In this document: positions 1 through 6,106 of the stretch, in pieces
Layout of the letters: every line of letters starts with the position of its first letter
Numbering within the stretch: the first letter of the stretch is position 1
DNA from: Baffinella frigidus
Lineage: Eukaryota; Cryptophyceae; Cryptomonadales; Baffinellaceae
Reading direction: 5' to 3'
DNA: 11,682 nt
Assembly: GCA_026770585.1 (NCBI GenBank)
Contig: MU646458.1
Location: 331,442 to 343,123, forward strand
The notes under the pieces: generated by a model
What the model was told of the DNA's origin: nothing
The model's input: the letters and a program-made list of their open reading frames with translations, nothing else
The model's database searches: none
Made by a program: the position numbers and the translations under genes

Positions 1-14
1 GGGGGGGGGGGGGG
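1..14. repeat. Poly-G homopolymer at window edge
   Basis: Fourteen consecutive G residues open the window. They may be a genuine homopolymer or an assembly or sequencing edge effect; the sequence alone cannot decide. Confidence 0.9.
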
Positions 15-28
15 ACACAGACTTTGGA

Positions 29-53
29 CACTCATCTCTAGGCTTGACAATAA
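29..53. repeat. Dispersed 25-bp direct repeat, copy 1
   Basis: This stretch, containing CTCTAGGCTTGA, recurs at 964-988 with about five mismatches (there CTCCAGGCTTGA). Both copies run into A-rich sequence. The match suggests that parts of 1-480 and 690-1000 derive from one duplicated unit, which fits the duplicated coding-like fragments between them. Confidence 0.6.
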
Positions 54-76
54 AAAGACGAAAAGAAAAATAAGAG

Positions 77-109
77 CTGCCAGTGCCTATCCCCCCACTG
101 GCAGGGGGG
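77..109. other. Nested alternative hairpins
   Basis: CTGCCAGTG at 77-85 pairs perfectly with CACTGGCAG at 96-104. A second stem, CCCCCC at 91-96 with GGGGGG at 104-109, would compete with it. No function is implied; the structure lies in otherwise unassigned sequence. Confidence 0.5.
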
Positions 110-117
110 TGGCTCGG

Positions 118-180
118 AACCTTGAAGTGGCGCTTCAAGAAGACGGCCTTGCGGTGGGCCTCCCAGTGCCGCGCGTATGC
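118..180 (-). pseudogene. Coding-like remnant, AYAR...WEAHRKAVF family, copy 1
   Basis: Read on the minus strand, this encodes 21 residues beginning AYARHWEAHRKAVF and ending RHFKV. An in-frame stop lies just upstream. The copy at 337-432 shares nearly all of it (AYARRWEAHRKAVF, then HFKV). The protein family is not recognised. A 69-codon frame on the same strand (38-247) with a hydrophobic start is in a different register and is probably chance. This is a decayed repeat fragment; former coding status is inferred from the whole family rather than from this copy alone. Confidence 0.45.
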
Positions 181-336
181 AGTTGACTAACCCGAGCAGC
201 GTTTGTACCACGACAGTCGCTAGCCCAGACAGGAACAGTAGCAGCACCCGCTCAGTTCAGTCAACCGTGCCGCCCCCGGGAAAAGGCTCGCAACCTTGAT
301 GTGGAGCTCTAACCCCTACACCCTAAACCGTAAAGT

Positions 337-432
337 CTAGACCTTGAAGTGGAGTTCAGAGAAGACGGCCTTGCGGTGGGCCTCCCAGCGCCGCGCGTAT
401 GCTGCGTCGAAGTGCTGCCGTGCCTGGTAGCG
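337..432 (-). pseudogene. Coding-like remnant, RQHFDAAYAR family, copy 2 (longest)
   Basis: The minus-strand frame reads RYQARQHFDAAYAR, then RWEAHRKAVFSELHFKV, then a TAG stop, 31 codons in all. It overlaps copy 1 in its second half and the copy at 695-745 in its first half, so it bridges the family. Against the 695-745 copy, most differences are synonymous in this frame (GCA/GCG, CGG/AGG, TAC/TAT, GCG/GCT), which supports an ancestral coding sequence. A glutamine codon has become TAG in the other copy. No known domain is recognised. The upstream side is replaced by GGGTGGA-type repeats. Confidence 0.5.
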
Positions 433-557
433 GGTGGAGGGTGGTGGCTTCAGGGTGGAGGGTGGAGACTTCAGGGTGTAGGGTGTAGGGTGTAGGGTGT
501 AGGGTGTAGGGTGTAGGGTGTAGGGTGTAGGGTGTAGGGTGTTGGGTGCAGGGTGCA
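433..557. repeat. GGGTGTA minisatellite with flanking GGGTGGA variants
   Basis: Nine perfect tandem GGGTGTA units occupy 474-536. They are followed by GGGTGTT and two GGGTGCA units, and preceded by degenerate GGGTGGA units. The seven-base period and GGG core match telomere-type repeats, but GGGTGTA is not a standard telomere unit, so this is a variant interstitial array. Confidence 0.92.
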
Positions 558-561
558 GGGT

Positions 562-579
562 GAAGTGCTGCCGCGCCTT
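562..579 (-). pseudogene. Short KARQHF remnant abutting minisatellite
   Basis: Eighteen bases encode KARQHF on the minus strand, matching residues ARQHF of the 337-432 copy. The next bases in minus-strand order are CCCTGCA repeats, so the coding-like match stops exactly where the array starts. An almost identical junction occurs at 800-817. Confidence 0.45.
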
Positions 580-690
580 TTTGAGGGTTGAGGGTTAGGG
601 ATCAGGGATTAGGATGTGGGATGTGGGATGTAGGGATGCGAGTTTAGTGTACAGGGTGCACACCCTCAACTCCAAACCCTCCACCCTTGA
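580..690. repeat. Degenerate GGGATGT/GGGTTAG heptamer region
   Basis: Loose seven-base units (GGATGTG repeated, GGGTTGA, GGGTTAG) continue the telomere-like pattern. Short open frames exist on both strands here but consist only of repeat translation. No gene is supported. Confidence 0.7.
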
Positions 691-694
691 AACA

Positions 695-745
695 CTGGAC
701 CAGGCGAGCAGCATATGCTGCGTCCAAGTGCTACCTCGCCTGGTA
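695..745 (-). pseudogene. Coding-like remnant, RQHFDAAYAR family, copy 3, with stop
   Basis: The minus strand reads YQAR, a TAG stop, then HLDAAYAARLVQ, aligning to YQARQHFDAAYAR of the 337-432 copy. The CAG-to-TAG change is a nonsense substitution, and four other codon differences are silent. The right part of the family (WEAHRKAVF) is absent. This copy is clearly broken. Confidence 0.5.
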
Positions 746-963
746 GGGGTGGAGGGTGGAGCCTTCAGGGTGGAGGGTGGAGGGTTCATGGTGTAGGGTG
801 AAGTGCTGCCGCGCCTTTTTGAGGGGTTAGGGGTTGGGATTCAGATTTTTCCTAGCAGGGGGTTGAGGGTGGAAGATTCAGATAAAATCTAGTCAAGGTC
901 ACGAACCCACCCCCTGAAATCCGCGGCTGCAGGGCGGTGTTTTGAGGGTGAAGGGTTCAGGGC
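746..963. repeat. GGGTGGA-type repeats with second KARQHF junction
   Basis: GGGTGGA and GGGTTCA heptamers run from about 748 to 799. The minus-strand KARQHF fragment recurs at 800-817, again bordered by the array. From about 840 to 963 there is mixed sequence with scattered GGGTGAAGGGTTCAGGG-like units. No gene is seen. Confidence 0.65.
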
Positions 964-988
964 CACTCAGCTCCAGGCTTGAGAGTAA
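964..988. repeat. Dispersed 25-bp direct repeat, copy 2
   Basis: Partner of 29-53, 935 bases downstream in the same orientation, with about five mismatches. Confidence 0.6.
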
Positions 989-1004
989 CAAACAATAAAT
1001 ACGC

Positions 1005-1275
1005 AGTTCAGGGTGTAGGGTTTAGGGTGGAGGGTGAAATCCTAAACCCTGAACCCTTTAGGGTGTCGGGTTCAGGGTTTAGGCGAAGTGCTCCCGCCCC
1101 ACCTCCAGGGTTGGGAGTTGGGGTTGGTGTTCAGGGTTCAGGGTGTAGGGGTTACGGGATGGGATTCAGGGTGTAGGGTGTGGGGATTAGGGGTTAGGGT
1201 GGCCGCACCTGGTGGAGGGTGGAGGGTGGAGGGTGGAGGGTGGAGAGTGGATGGTTCAGGGTGGAGGATTTAGGG
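1005..1275. repeat. Degenerate heptamer block ending in four perfect GGGTGGA units
   Basis: The block mixes GGGTGTA, GGGTTTA, GGGTTCA and GGGTGGA units, and includes four perfect tandem GGGTGGA copies at 1217-1244. A short stretch at 1030-1055 carries the complementary orientation (CCTAAACCCTGAACCC), so the array contains a local inversion that can fold on itself. Several short open frames here are repeat translation only. Confidence 0.85.
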
Positions 1276-1335
1276 TGGATGGTTTATTGTGTAGGGTGTA
1301 TTGTGTAGTGGCTAGGGTGCAGAGTGCAACGTGCA

Positions 1336-1426
1336 GGGTGCAAGGTGTAGGGTGCAGGGTGTAGGGTGTAGGGTGTAGGGTGTAGGGTGTAGGGTGTAGG
1401 GTGCAGGGTGCAGGGTGTGGGGTGTA
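1336..1426. repeat. Second GGGTGTA/GGGTGCA minisatellite
   Basis: Thirteen consecutive seven-base units: six perfect GGGTGTA copies at 1357-1398, flanked by GGGTGCA, AGGTGTA and GGGTGTG variants. On the minus strand it reads as repeated TLHPTPY, which is the translation of the repeat and not evidence of a protein. It is the complement of the array at the right edge of the window. Confidence 0.92.
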
Positions 1427-1496
1427 GTGGTCAGGGCGTAGAGGTAACGTTGAGCAGGTGGTAACATTGAGCACTGGTGTAGGCGCGAGGGTTTTC

Positions 1497-1633
1497 ATCT
1501 CCGCGAAAGAATTAATTAATTGCTTTTGACGCAACCAAATTTACTACACAAACACTTGACTATTAGCAGCATGACCCAATCGTGTAGCAAATCTCATTGC
1601 CCAGAAGCAATGAATCAATACTTTTGCGGAGAT
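1497..1633. mobile_element. Foldback (MITE-like) element, 137 bp
   Basis: The two ends form long imperfect inverted repeats of about 55 bp. The left starts ATCTCCGCGAAAGAATTAAT, and the right, reverse-complemented, starts ATCTCCGCAAAAGTATTGAT. They continue inward through TTGCTT and ATTTACTACACAA on the left against TTGCTT and ATTTGCTACACGA on the right. Only a short centre is unpaired. The core ATTTACTACACA...TATTAGCAGCATGACCCA resembles the centre of the element at 5970-6106, also 137 bp. No transposase is encoded, so this would be non-autonomous. No clear target duplication is visible. Confidence 0.7.
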
Positions 1634-1651
1634 TAGTTTAGGGTGTAGTGG

Positions 1652-1728
1652 TTAGGGGGGTACGTTGAGCAGGCCGTTGGACGCATCGAAGGGCGGGAGG
1701 GTGCTCGGCTTCGTCCAGTCTCCACTTT
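1652..1728 (-). pseudogene. Coding-like remnant, PSTLPPFDASNGLLNV
   Basis: The minus strand reads GDWTKPSTLPPFDASNG, then LLNVPP and a TAA stop. The same peptide recurs on the plus strand at 10912-10962, 11231-11329 and 11569-11622 as PSDLPPFDA and close variants, with mainly third-position changes. In minus-strand order it is followed by CCCCTAACCACTACACCCT, that is, again by a telomere-like tail. The family is not recognised. A shorter LLNV relic lies near 1446-1459. Confidence 0.5.
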
Positions 1729-1734
1729 CATTCG

Positions 1735-1904
1735 AGCCTCCAGACTGCATTTAGGGTTTAGGGTTTCCGGAATGTGTTTACTGCCTGATCAAGTCACTGT
1801 TTCGTGGCGGGAGGTCACGCGGCGTCCTCCAGAGGGAGAATCGTTAGTATGAAGCCATAGGGAGAATCGGTGTTGGTAAGCCAGCGAGAGAATGGGTAGG
1901 GAGG
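1735..1904. repeat. Partial copies of the 145-bp hairpin-unit family
   Basis: TTCGAGCCTCCAGACTGC at about 1732-1749 is a shared module that also occurs at 2328-2343 and 2683-2698. GGCGTCCTCCAG near 1820 is another module. A short local repeat (GGGAGAATCG) occurs twice near 1840-1870. No gene is supported, although a 166-codon minus-strand frame (1789-2289) crosses this and the following units. Confidence 0.55.
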
Positions 1905-2083
1905 GTGCTCGGCGTCCTCCAGCCTCCTCCTCCTGTGTTGGCTTTCGTGAATTCCCCATACGGGGACACGCCCTGGGACCCCTACGGTAGGCAGTCCGTA
2001 GGGACATGGGGTTTTTCGTTGGGCGTCCTCCAGTCTCCCCCTTCTCTGTTCGAGCCGCTTCCGTTGGACCCTCCTGACTGCAG
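1905..2083 (+). repeat. Hairpin-unit family, copy A
   Basis: Module order: GGCGTCCTCCAG, CTCCTCCTCC, GTGTTGGCTTTCGTGAA, CCCCATACGGGG, then the hairpin CCCTACGG (1980-1987) with CCGTAGGG (1996-2003), then GTCCTCCAGTCTCCC and TTCGAGCC...CTGACTGCAG. The hairpin arms are a perfect 8-bp match with an 8-base loop. On the minus strand it reads CPYGLPTVG...VPVWGIHESQH, also seen in copy E, but this follows from repeat identity and is not independent evidence of coding. Confidence 0.75.
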
Positions 2084-2084
2084 C

Positions 2085-2224
2085 AACGCATGTCATGAAT
2101 ACACCATACGTGAATAAGCCCTAGGACCGTACGGCAGGCAATGCGTAGGGACATAGGGTTGTTGGCTCGGGTTCCTGGAGCCACCCCTTTTCGGTGCGAG
2201 CCGCTTCCGAGCATCCAGACTGCC
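2085..2224 (+). repeat. Hairpin-unit family, copy B
   Basis: A diverged copy: ATGAATACACCATACGTGAA, CCCTAGGACCGTACGGCAGG, CGTAGGGACATAGGGTTGTT, then GAGCCGCTTCCGAGCATCCAGACTGC. The hairpin arms have decayed compared with copies A and D. Confidence 0.7.
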
Positions 2225-2257
2225 TGGTCAGAATCGGCCAGGAAACCTAGCGTAGGA

Positions 2258-2345
2258 TTTCGTGAATACACCCATCGTGAATAATCCATAGGACACTACA
2301 GTAGGCAATCGGTAGGGACTTTTATTCGAGCCTCCAGACTGCAGA
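2258..2345 (+). repeat. Hairpin-unit family, copy C (shortened)
   Basis: This copy retains TTTCGTGAATACACCCAT, CATAGGACACTACAGTAGGC, GGTAGGGAC and the TTCGAGCCTCCAGACTGC module. It lacks the GGGTTCCTGGAG-like central stretch seen in B and D, so it is internally deleted. Confidence 0.65.
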
Positions 2346-2366
2346 ACCCACGAACGAAAATAATTT

Positions 2367-2550
2367 TTCACGCTGTTGGCAGGAAAGGCATTAATCGATA
2401 CATTATCTCAGATAAGTTTGTAACAGGTGATAGTTTCCTCCAGCCCCCCCCCTTCTCGATTTGAGCCGCATAATTTAATGCTGTCGGCAGGAAAGGCATT
2501 AATGCTCTCAGATAGTTTTGCAGCGGGTGATGCCTTCCTCCTGTCTCCAC
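2367..2550. repeat. Local direct duplication with 108-bp offset
   Basis: GGCAGGAAAGGCATTAAT is identical at 2378-2395 and 2486-2503. Similarity continues through CTCAGATA(A)GTTT, an ACAGGTGAT/GCGGGTGAT stretch and a CCTCC-rich end. It is a diverged tandem duplication sitting between hairpin-unit copies C and D. Confidence 0.75.
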
Positions 2551-2702
2551 CTCCTCCGGTGTTGGCTTTCGTGAATACCTCATACGGGGACACGCCCTAG
2601 GACCCCTACGCTAGGCAATCCGTAGGGACATAGGGGTGTTCGCTCGGGTTCCTCGATTCTCCTCCTTCTCCCCCGGTGCTTTCATTCGAGCCTCCAGACG
2701 TG
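2551..2702 (+). repeat. Hairpin-unit family, copy D
   Basis: Full-length copy: CTCCGGTGTTGGCTTTCGTG, CATACGGGGACACGCCCTAG, CCCTACG (2604-2610) with CGTAGGG (2621-2627), ACATAGGGGTGTTCGCTCGG, then the terminal TTCATTCGAGCCTCCAGAC module. It is the best reference copy for the unit. Confidence 0.75.
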
Positions 2703-2740
2703 TTTGATGTGTGGAATGCTAGGGTGGATATGGTGTGTCA

Positions 2741-2791
2741 GGCACAGGAGACAGAGTCACTCAGCTTCCTCGTGTCACTGTCTCCTGTGCC
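2741..2791. other. 20-bp inverted repeat, 11-base loop
   Basis: GGCACAGGAGACAGAGTCAC at 2741-2760 pairs with GTGTCACTGTCTCCTGTGCC at 2772-2791 at 18 of 20 positions. Weak extra pairing extends outward (GTGTGT with ACACAC). If transcribed it would form a long hairpin; as DNA it could mark the two ends of a small inserted sequence. Confidence 0.7.
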
Positions 2792-2802
2792 GGCACACAC
2801 AG

Positions 2803-2935
2803 GGCACTCGGCGTCCTCGCCTTTCTCCTGTCTCCTCCTCCTCCGGTGTTGGCTTTCGTGAATTCCCCATACGGGGACACGCCCTAGGACACCTACAGGC
2901 AATCCGCAGGGACATAGGGTTGTTCCCACGAATAT
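2803..2935 (+). repeat. Hairpin-unit family, copy E
   Basis: Shares CACTCGGCGTCCTC, CTCCTCCTCC, GTGTTGGCTTTCGTGAA, CCCCATACGGGG, ACACGCCCTAGGACACCTAC and CAGGGACATAGGGTTGTT with copies A and D. It lacks the TTCGAGCC end module. An overlapping 148-codon minus-strand frame (2738-3184) contains the same VPVWGIHESQH repeat translation and is not taken as a gene. Confidence 0.7.
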
Positions 2936-3464
2936 CCTACCCGATTCTTTGTCAGGATCGAAAAGAAAATCCCCTAGTAGCCCGTTGCGTGGGAGAGTGG
3001 CGCCACTAGCCCTGGGAGATGACTCAAATAGTGCCCTGAAACATTTTCTATTCACCTTGCACAGCCATGGCAGGTCATTACTGGGATTTTCAGGACGCAA
3101 CGGTTCGTTTCGTGGTACTAAATGAGTATGCGGTCCCACGTGAGAGGCAGCTCCTCGTCCTTTCCACGTCCGATCCGAATACAAAAATTCAGATCCGGTT
3201 ACAATTAAAAAAAGACTTGTAGCTGAAATTCCGAGTTACGACCTGGCGTGGACCCCAGATCTGGGGTCTCTGCGACTTAAGTTGACACATTTTGTACCAA
3301 AACTAAACTTTTGAAAAATAGTTCCAGAGGACTATTTAATCAATCTCGGAGGGCTAATGGCGTGCCTTGCTTCGCTGGGATCGGTTGATGGCCTCGGCTC
3401 TGTTGATCGCTTCTGAACCTCCTACCGCGCGTAGCGGCACGTCCCTGGGGAGGGTGCGGGGATT
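2936..3464. other. Unassigned sequence with an 18-bp perfect palindrome
   Basis: No gene, telomere-like array or family member is seen. The one structural item is a perfect 18-bp palindrome, GACCCCAGATCTGGGGTC, at 3251-3268. Composition is mixed, including an A-rich stretch near 3204-3214. A weakly similar CCAGATCTGG with nearby TTTGGTACAAA-type sequence is present near 6400-6485 in inverted order, too diverged to call a repeat. Confidence 0.5.
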
Positions 3465-3608
3465 TCATCTCGGAAGATAACTGAATCTGCTCCTTTTCAA
3501 TAGGAGGTTGAATTGGAGAAATTAGCTAGGGCATAGTGAATTCAATTAGGCCTCCTTGTTCAACGAAACCGCTGATTAGGGAACTGATTCAGTTATCTTG
3601 CGAGATGA
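3465..3608. mobile_element. Foldback (MITE-like) element, 144 bp, 22/23 inverted ends
   Basis: TCATCTCGGAAGATAACTGA at 3465 (arm to 3487) matches the reverse complement of 3586-3608 at 22 of 23 positions. A second inner inverted pair, AGGAGGTTGAATT against AGGAGGCCTAATTGAATT, lets the middle fold too. Size and the CATCTC start resemble the element at 1497-1633. No coding capacity. No clear target duplication was identified. The near-identical arms suggest this copy is younger than its relatives. Confidence 0.8.
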
Positions 3609-3916
3609 GATTGGGGGAGGCGGGAGGTGGGATGCGGGGGGAGAGATGACCACCTGCCACCCCAAGTGAACCAAATCGGGTTTAGGAAGCAAAGACTTTC
3701 CCAGGCGGTAAACTCTCAGGGTTTACCTCTGGTGGTGAAATTTACTACAGGTGGAATATCCTGATCTGGTGAACTTCGGGTGGCTGGTGGCAGGGATGCG
3801 GGTGAGATGTGCGGGATGCGGGATGAGGGGTGGGGGGTGCGGTGGAGGGTTGTGGTCATCAGGGGTGGATGGAGGCTCAGGAGCAAGATCTTTTTCAGCT
3901 GTATTGGAGGCGCCTG
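3609..3916. repeat. G-rich degenerate GGGATGC/GGGATGA region
   Basis: From 3793 to about 3860 the + strand carries loosely repeated GGGATGCGG, GGGATGAGG and GGGTGCGG units, the complement of the CCCGCAT/CCCTCAT block at 5500-5575. A small inverted motif, GGTAAAC...GGTTTACC, lies at about 3707-3727. An 89-codon plus-strand frame (3751-4020) is repeat-derived and not supported as a gene. Confidence 0.6.
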
Positions 3917-4078
3917 CCGCACAGTGGGCTACAAAGGGATTTTCGGCCCATTTCGGGCTGAGTTTCCAGTGCCTTATCCGTACGAATCCCCTCTATGTCC
4001 CTACGGGGTGCCTACCGTAGGGTCCTAGGTCTTATCGCTGAAGGGTTATTCAAAATCCCTTGAACGTCCGCTGTGTGG
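3917..4078 (-). mobile_element. Terminal-inverted-repeat element, copy F, 162 bp
   Basis: Ends CCGCACAGTGGGCTACAAAG and, reverse-complemented from the right, CCACACAGCGGACGTTCAAG; both continue AGGGATTTT. It matches 7024-7184 in the same orientation and 8994-9157 in the opposite one over its whole length, including GCCTTATCCGTA and the hairpin CCCTACGG (3999-4006)...CCGTAGGG (4015-4022). That hairpin is the same one found in the 1905-2935 units. It carries no reading frame of note, so it would be a non-autonomous DNA element. Confidence 0.78.
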
Positions 4079-4288
4079 ATACCTCGTCGTGGTGTCGGCT
4101 CTCGAAGCTAGAGAGCCCACTTTTCGAATCGACGGCCCTGCTCGGCGGAGGGAGGGGTGAGGACTTCTGTTCGATTCTGACAAAGAACGCAGCAGCGCCC
4201 CACATGTAAACGTACCATACGTCGGCGGTCATGGCGGCTGTGCACCTCGCCCATCCATCAGAGGGGTCGCAATTTCAAATTCTAAAGG
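4079..4288. other. Unassigned sequence with small hairpin
   Basis: Apart from a 7-bp-arm hairpin (GGCTCTC at 4097-4103, GAGAGCC at 4111-4117), nothing repetitive or coding is recognised. Confidence 0.5.
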
Positions 4289-4344
4289 GGCTTGCAAGCC
4301 CGTGGCCGTTTTCGAGATGGGAACCCATCTCGAAAACGGCCACG
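4289..4344. other. Perfect 21-bp-arm palindrome with 2-base centre
   Basis: CGTGGCCGTTTTCGAGATGG (arm 4301-4321) is exactly reverse-complemented at 4324-4344, with only AA between. Immediately to the left, GGCTTGCAAGCC at 4289-4300 is a separate perfect 12-bp palindrome. Such short-spacer perfect palindromes can extrude as cruciforms and are usually unstable, so an intact one suggests recent origin, selection, or an assembly join. Confidence 0.92.
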
Positions 4345-4446
4345 TCAAAGCTTCGAGGCCGGCTGTGATCGCGCGGCACTCAGTCAGCTCAGGAGACCAC
4401 ACATCTCACAAACTTCACCCAGCCCTCCCTCCCAAGGTTGTCAGCC

Positions 4447-4582
4447 CCATCGCGCTTCAGAGGGCGATTTTTGAATCAGCAAAAGATCTTTCAAACCTGC
4501 GTGGCCGATGGAGTAGTGGGGCTGACGCGGGTCGTAGCCCTCCGCCATGACATCGTCATCCCACACGGGCTGCATCCTGCCT
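4447..4582 (-). pseudogene. Coding-like copy of the PVWDDD motif, minus strand
   Basis: Within a 135-codon minus-strand frame (4441-4848), residues GGRMQPVWDDDVMAEG then DPRQPHYSIG closely match GGEMRPVWDDDLMAEA then PRQPYFSIG encoded on the plus strand at 4932-5021. Silent changes (GTG/GTT, GAG/GAA, CGT/CGC, GGC/GGT) and conservative ones (V/L, H/Y, Y/F) make up much of the difference. Nucleotide similarity continues past the peptide (GATTCAAAA...TCGC). The family is not recognised; the frame outside the motif shows no conservation with the partner. Confidence 0.45.
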
Positions 4583-4739
4583 CCTGCCAGGCTGGCACTA
4601 ACAACAACAGTTCGAACAGATTTGCGTCGTTGCCCCCCCAGGAGCCTTCTATCGGAAGTTTGGGACGTGATCAGACCGTGACACAGGCAGGATCCGAGTG
4701 AATAGATTGAAAATTGAATTTTTGAGTTTTGCCTGGTAT

Positions 4740-4805
4740 TTGGTTCAATTTCGAACCTTCCAGGCGGAAAATGGCCCTTGCAACATCCTCGATTTGATCC
4801 AGTTT
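4740..4805. repeat. 65-bp dispersed repeat, copy 1
   Basis: TTGGTTCAATTTCGAACC...GGAAAATGGCCC is repeated at 10100-10165 as TTGGTTCGATTTCGAGCC...GGGAAATGGCCC. The match weakens but continues through GATTTGATCCA/GATTTGTTCCA. The repeat lies in a T-rich stretch between the two inverted PVWDDD copies. Confidence 0.65.
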
Positions 4806-4931
4806 GACCCACGTTTTTTTCGATTTTTTGTGGGAAGGGTTTGGTCATTTTTTAAAGGGACCCCTTTGGGTTTCCAGGCTGTCTCTCGCTCCGGACGATC
4901 CTGGTCATCGTCCAAGGCAACGCGGGGTGCT

Positions 4932-5060
4932 GGAGGTGGTGGAGAGATGCGGCCCGTTTGGGATGACGATCTGATGGCGGAAGCTGACCAACAGCCGCGC
5001 CAGCCCTACTTCTCCATCGGTACCCCTCATGATTCAAAATTATCGCGCTCGGTCAGATGA
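4932..5060 (+). pseudogene. Coding-like copy of the PVWDDD motif, plus strand
   Basis: Located at the 3' end of a 120-codon plus-strand frame (4698-5060, stop after 5057). It encodes GEMRPVWDDDLMAEA, then PRQPYFSIG, with one extra codon relative to the minus copy at 4447-4582. The two copies face away from a shared centre about 350 bp wide, forming an inverted pair. Whether either is translated is unknown; no splice or promoter signal can be assigned. An ancestral protein or transposable-element fragment is possible. Confidence 0.45.
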
Positions 5061-5319
5061 CTTGCTGGCGAGATTCGAGGTGCCTGCGGAGCTGTGATAG
5101 ACTGGGCAGCAGACAACCCTGCCCGCAACCCTGCCCCGCAAGCCTCTATACGTGCACAACAATTTAGTGGGCAAAGTGCCCCTGACCCCGCCCGCCTCTA
5201 ATTTGCGACCCCTCCACGGAGCAGTGCCAGCGATTCGGAGAGTGAACACTTCGAGGAGCGCTATCACCAAGTATCAGACCCCCCCACCAGAACCCTGAAC
5301 TTCTGAACCTTGATGCTCA
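5061..5319. other. Unassigned sequence
   Basis: No repeat family, hairpin or convincing frame is seen. A short CCCTGCCC(G)CAAC duplication occurs near 5118-5141. Confidence 0.4.
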
Positions 5320-5590
5320 CACCCCTCCGCCGCACCCCTGAGCCCTCTCAGAACTCTCGCCCCTCGCCCCTCAGCTCTCAGCTCTCTTCCCTGACCCCAT
5401 CAACCCTCATCCCTCACCCATCATCTCTCATCCTTCATCGTTTCAGTTCCTTTCTCTGTGACCAGTTCAAGGAAATCATCTCTCTCTCATCCTTCCTCCT
5501 CCATTCCGCATCCCTCACCCCTCACCCCGCATCCCTCATCCGCATCCCTCAGTCCGCATCCCGCATCCCGCAGTCGTACCAGGGAGCCTC
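5320..5590. repeat. C-rich degenerate CCCTCAT/CCCGCAT repeats
   Basis: Loose seven-base units (CCCCTCG, CCCTCAT, CCCTCAC, CCCGCAT, CCTCAGT) run through the block and are most regular at 5505-5575. It is the complement of the G-rich block near 3793-3860. The 95-codon plus-strand frame across it is simply serine- and proline-rich repeat translation. Confidence 0.75.
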
Positions 5591-5820
5591 TTATTAAGTG
5601 ACGTGTATTCCTTATTCCGTGAATTCCTCATTTCCTGAATTCCTTGTCCCTGAATTTCCCCCGTATCATTTCCAACGTTCTCATCCCACCCTCACGGAAA
5701 GACCAAACCGTCGATCTTCAGACCTCAGATGTACCTTGCCATCGTTGGTCCTTCCATGGGGGCTGGTGGTCCCTCATCCCCCTGCCAGCATCCCTGATCC
5801 CTGATGCTCATCCCGTATCC
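5591..5820. repeat. Degenerate TTCC/GAATTCC repeats and mixed sequence
   Basis: GAATTCCTCATTTCCTGAAT and neighbouring GAATTCCTTG / GAATTTCCCC form an approximate 9-11-base repeat at 5615-5660. The rest is mixed, ending with CATCCCTGATCCCTGATGCT, another short duplication. Confidence 0.55.
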
Positions 5821-5969
5821 TAGCTCTGCCTCAGTCGGGTTGGCTGGCTATTCTGAAGTTGACCTGCTGGGTTTGTGGTACAATTCCGTGAACTTTGGAG
5901 CGGAAACGAGCCCAGGCTCACCAAATTGGAGAGCCCAAGACGGAGACAGCCCTAGTCATAAAGCAATCT
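5821..5969. other. Unassigned sequence
   Basis: Part of a 95-codon plus-strand frame (5804-6091) that runs into the next foldback element. The frame gains no support from repetition or composition. Confidence 0.3.
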
Positions 5970-6106
5970 CATGTGAAAACGGTCTTGATTTGACCTTTGG
6001 AATCGATGAAAATTACTACACGAATGCTTTAATATTACTAATAAAGATCATGGTGTGTAGTAAATTTCATGGCTCAAAGGGTTTAAATTAGAACCGTTTT
6101 CGCATG
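5970..6106. mobile_element. Foldback (MITE-like) element, 137 bp
   Basis: The left end CATGTGAAAACGGTCTTGAT pairs with the right end, which reverse-complemented starts CATGCGAAAACGGTTCTAAT. Pairing continues for about 50 bp through ACCTTTGGA/ACCCTTTGA and ATGAAAATTACTACAC/ATGAAATTTACTACAC. The unpaired centre is about 28 bases. Equal in length to the element at 1497-1633 and sharing its ACTACAC...TATTA core, it is probably the same family with different outer arms. No coding capacity. Confidence 0.75.

Noticed and set aside
38-247. 69-codon minus-strand frame with a hydrophobic start (MLLLFLSGLATVVV)
   Set aside because: It overlaps a repeated fragment whose conserved reading frame is a different one, and it has no other support; a small membrane protein cannot be shown.
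1256-1534. TLHPTPYTLHPTPY repeat protein on the minus strand
   Set aside because: It is a translation of the GGGTGTA array in one frame; no unit variation suggests protein-level selection.
1789-2289. 166-codon minus-strand frame
   Set aside because: It is translation across copies A and B of the hairpin-unit repeat; the repeated peptide VPVWGIHESQH follows from DNA repetition and the copies shift frame relative to each other.
2738-3184. 148-codon minus-strand frame
   Set aside because: It spans hairpin-unit copy E, a hairpin and unassigned sequence, with no domain or independent support.
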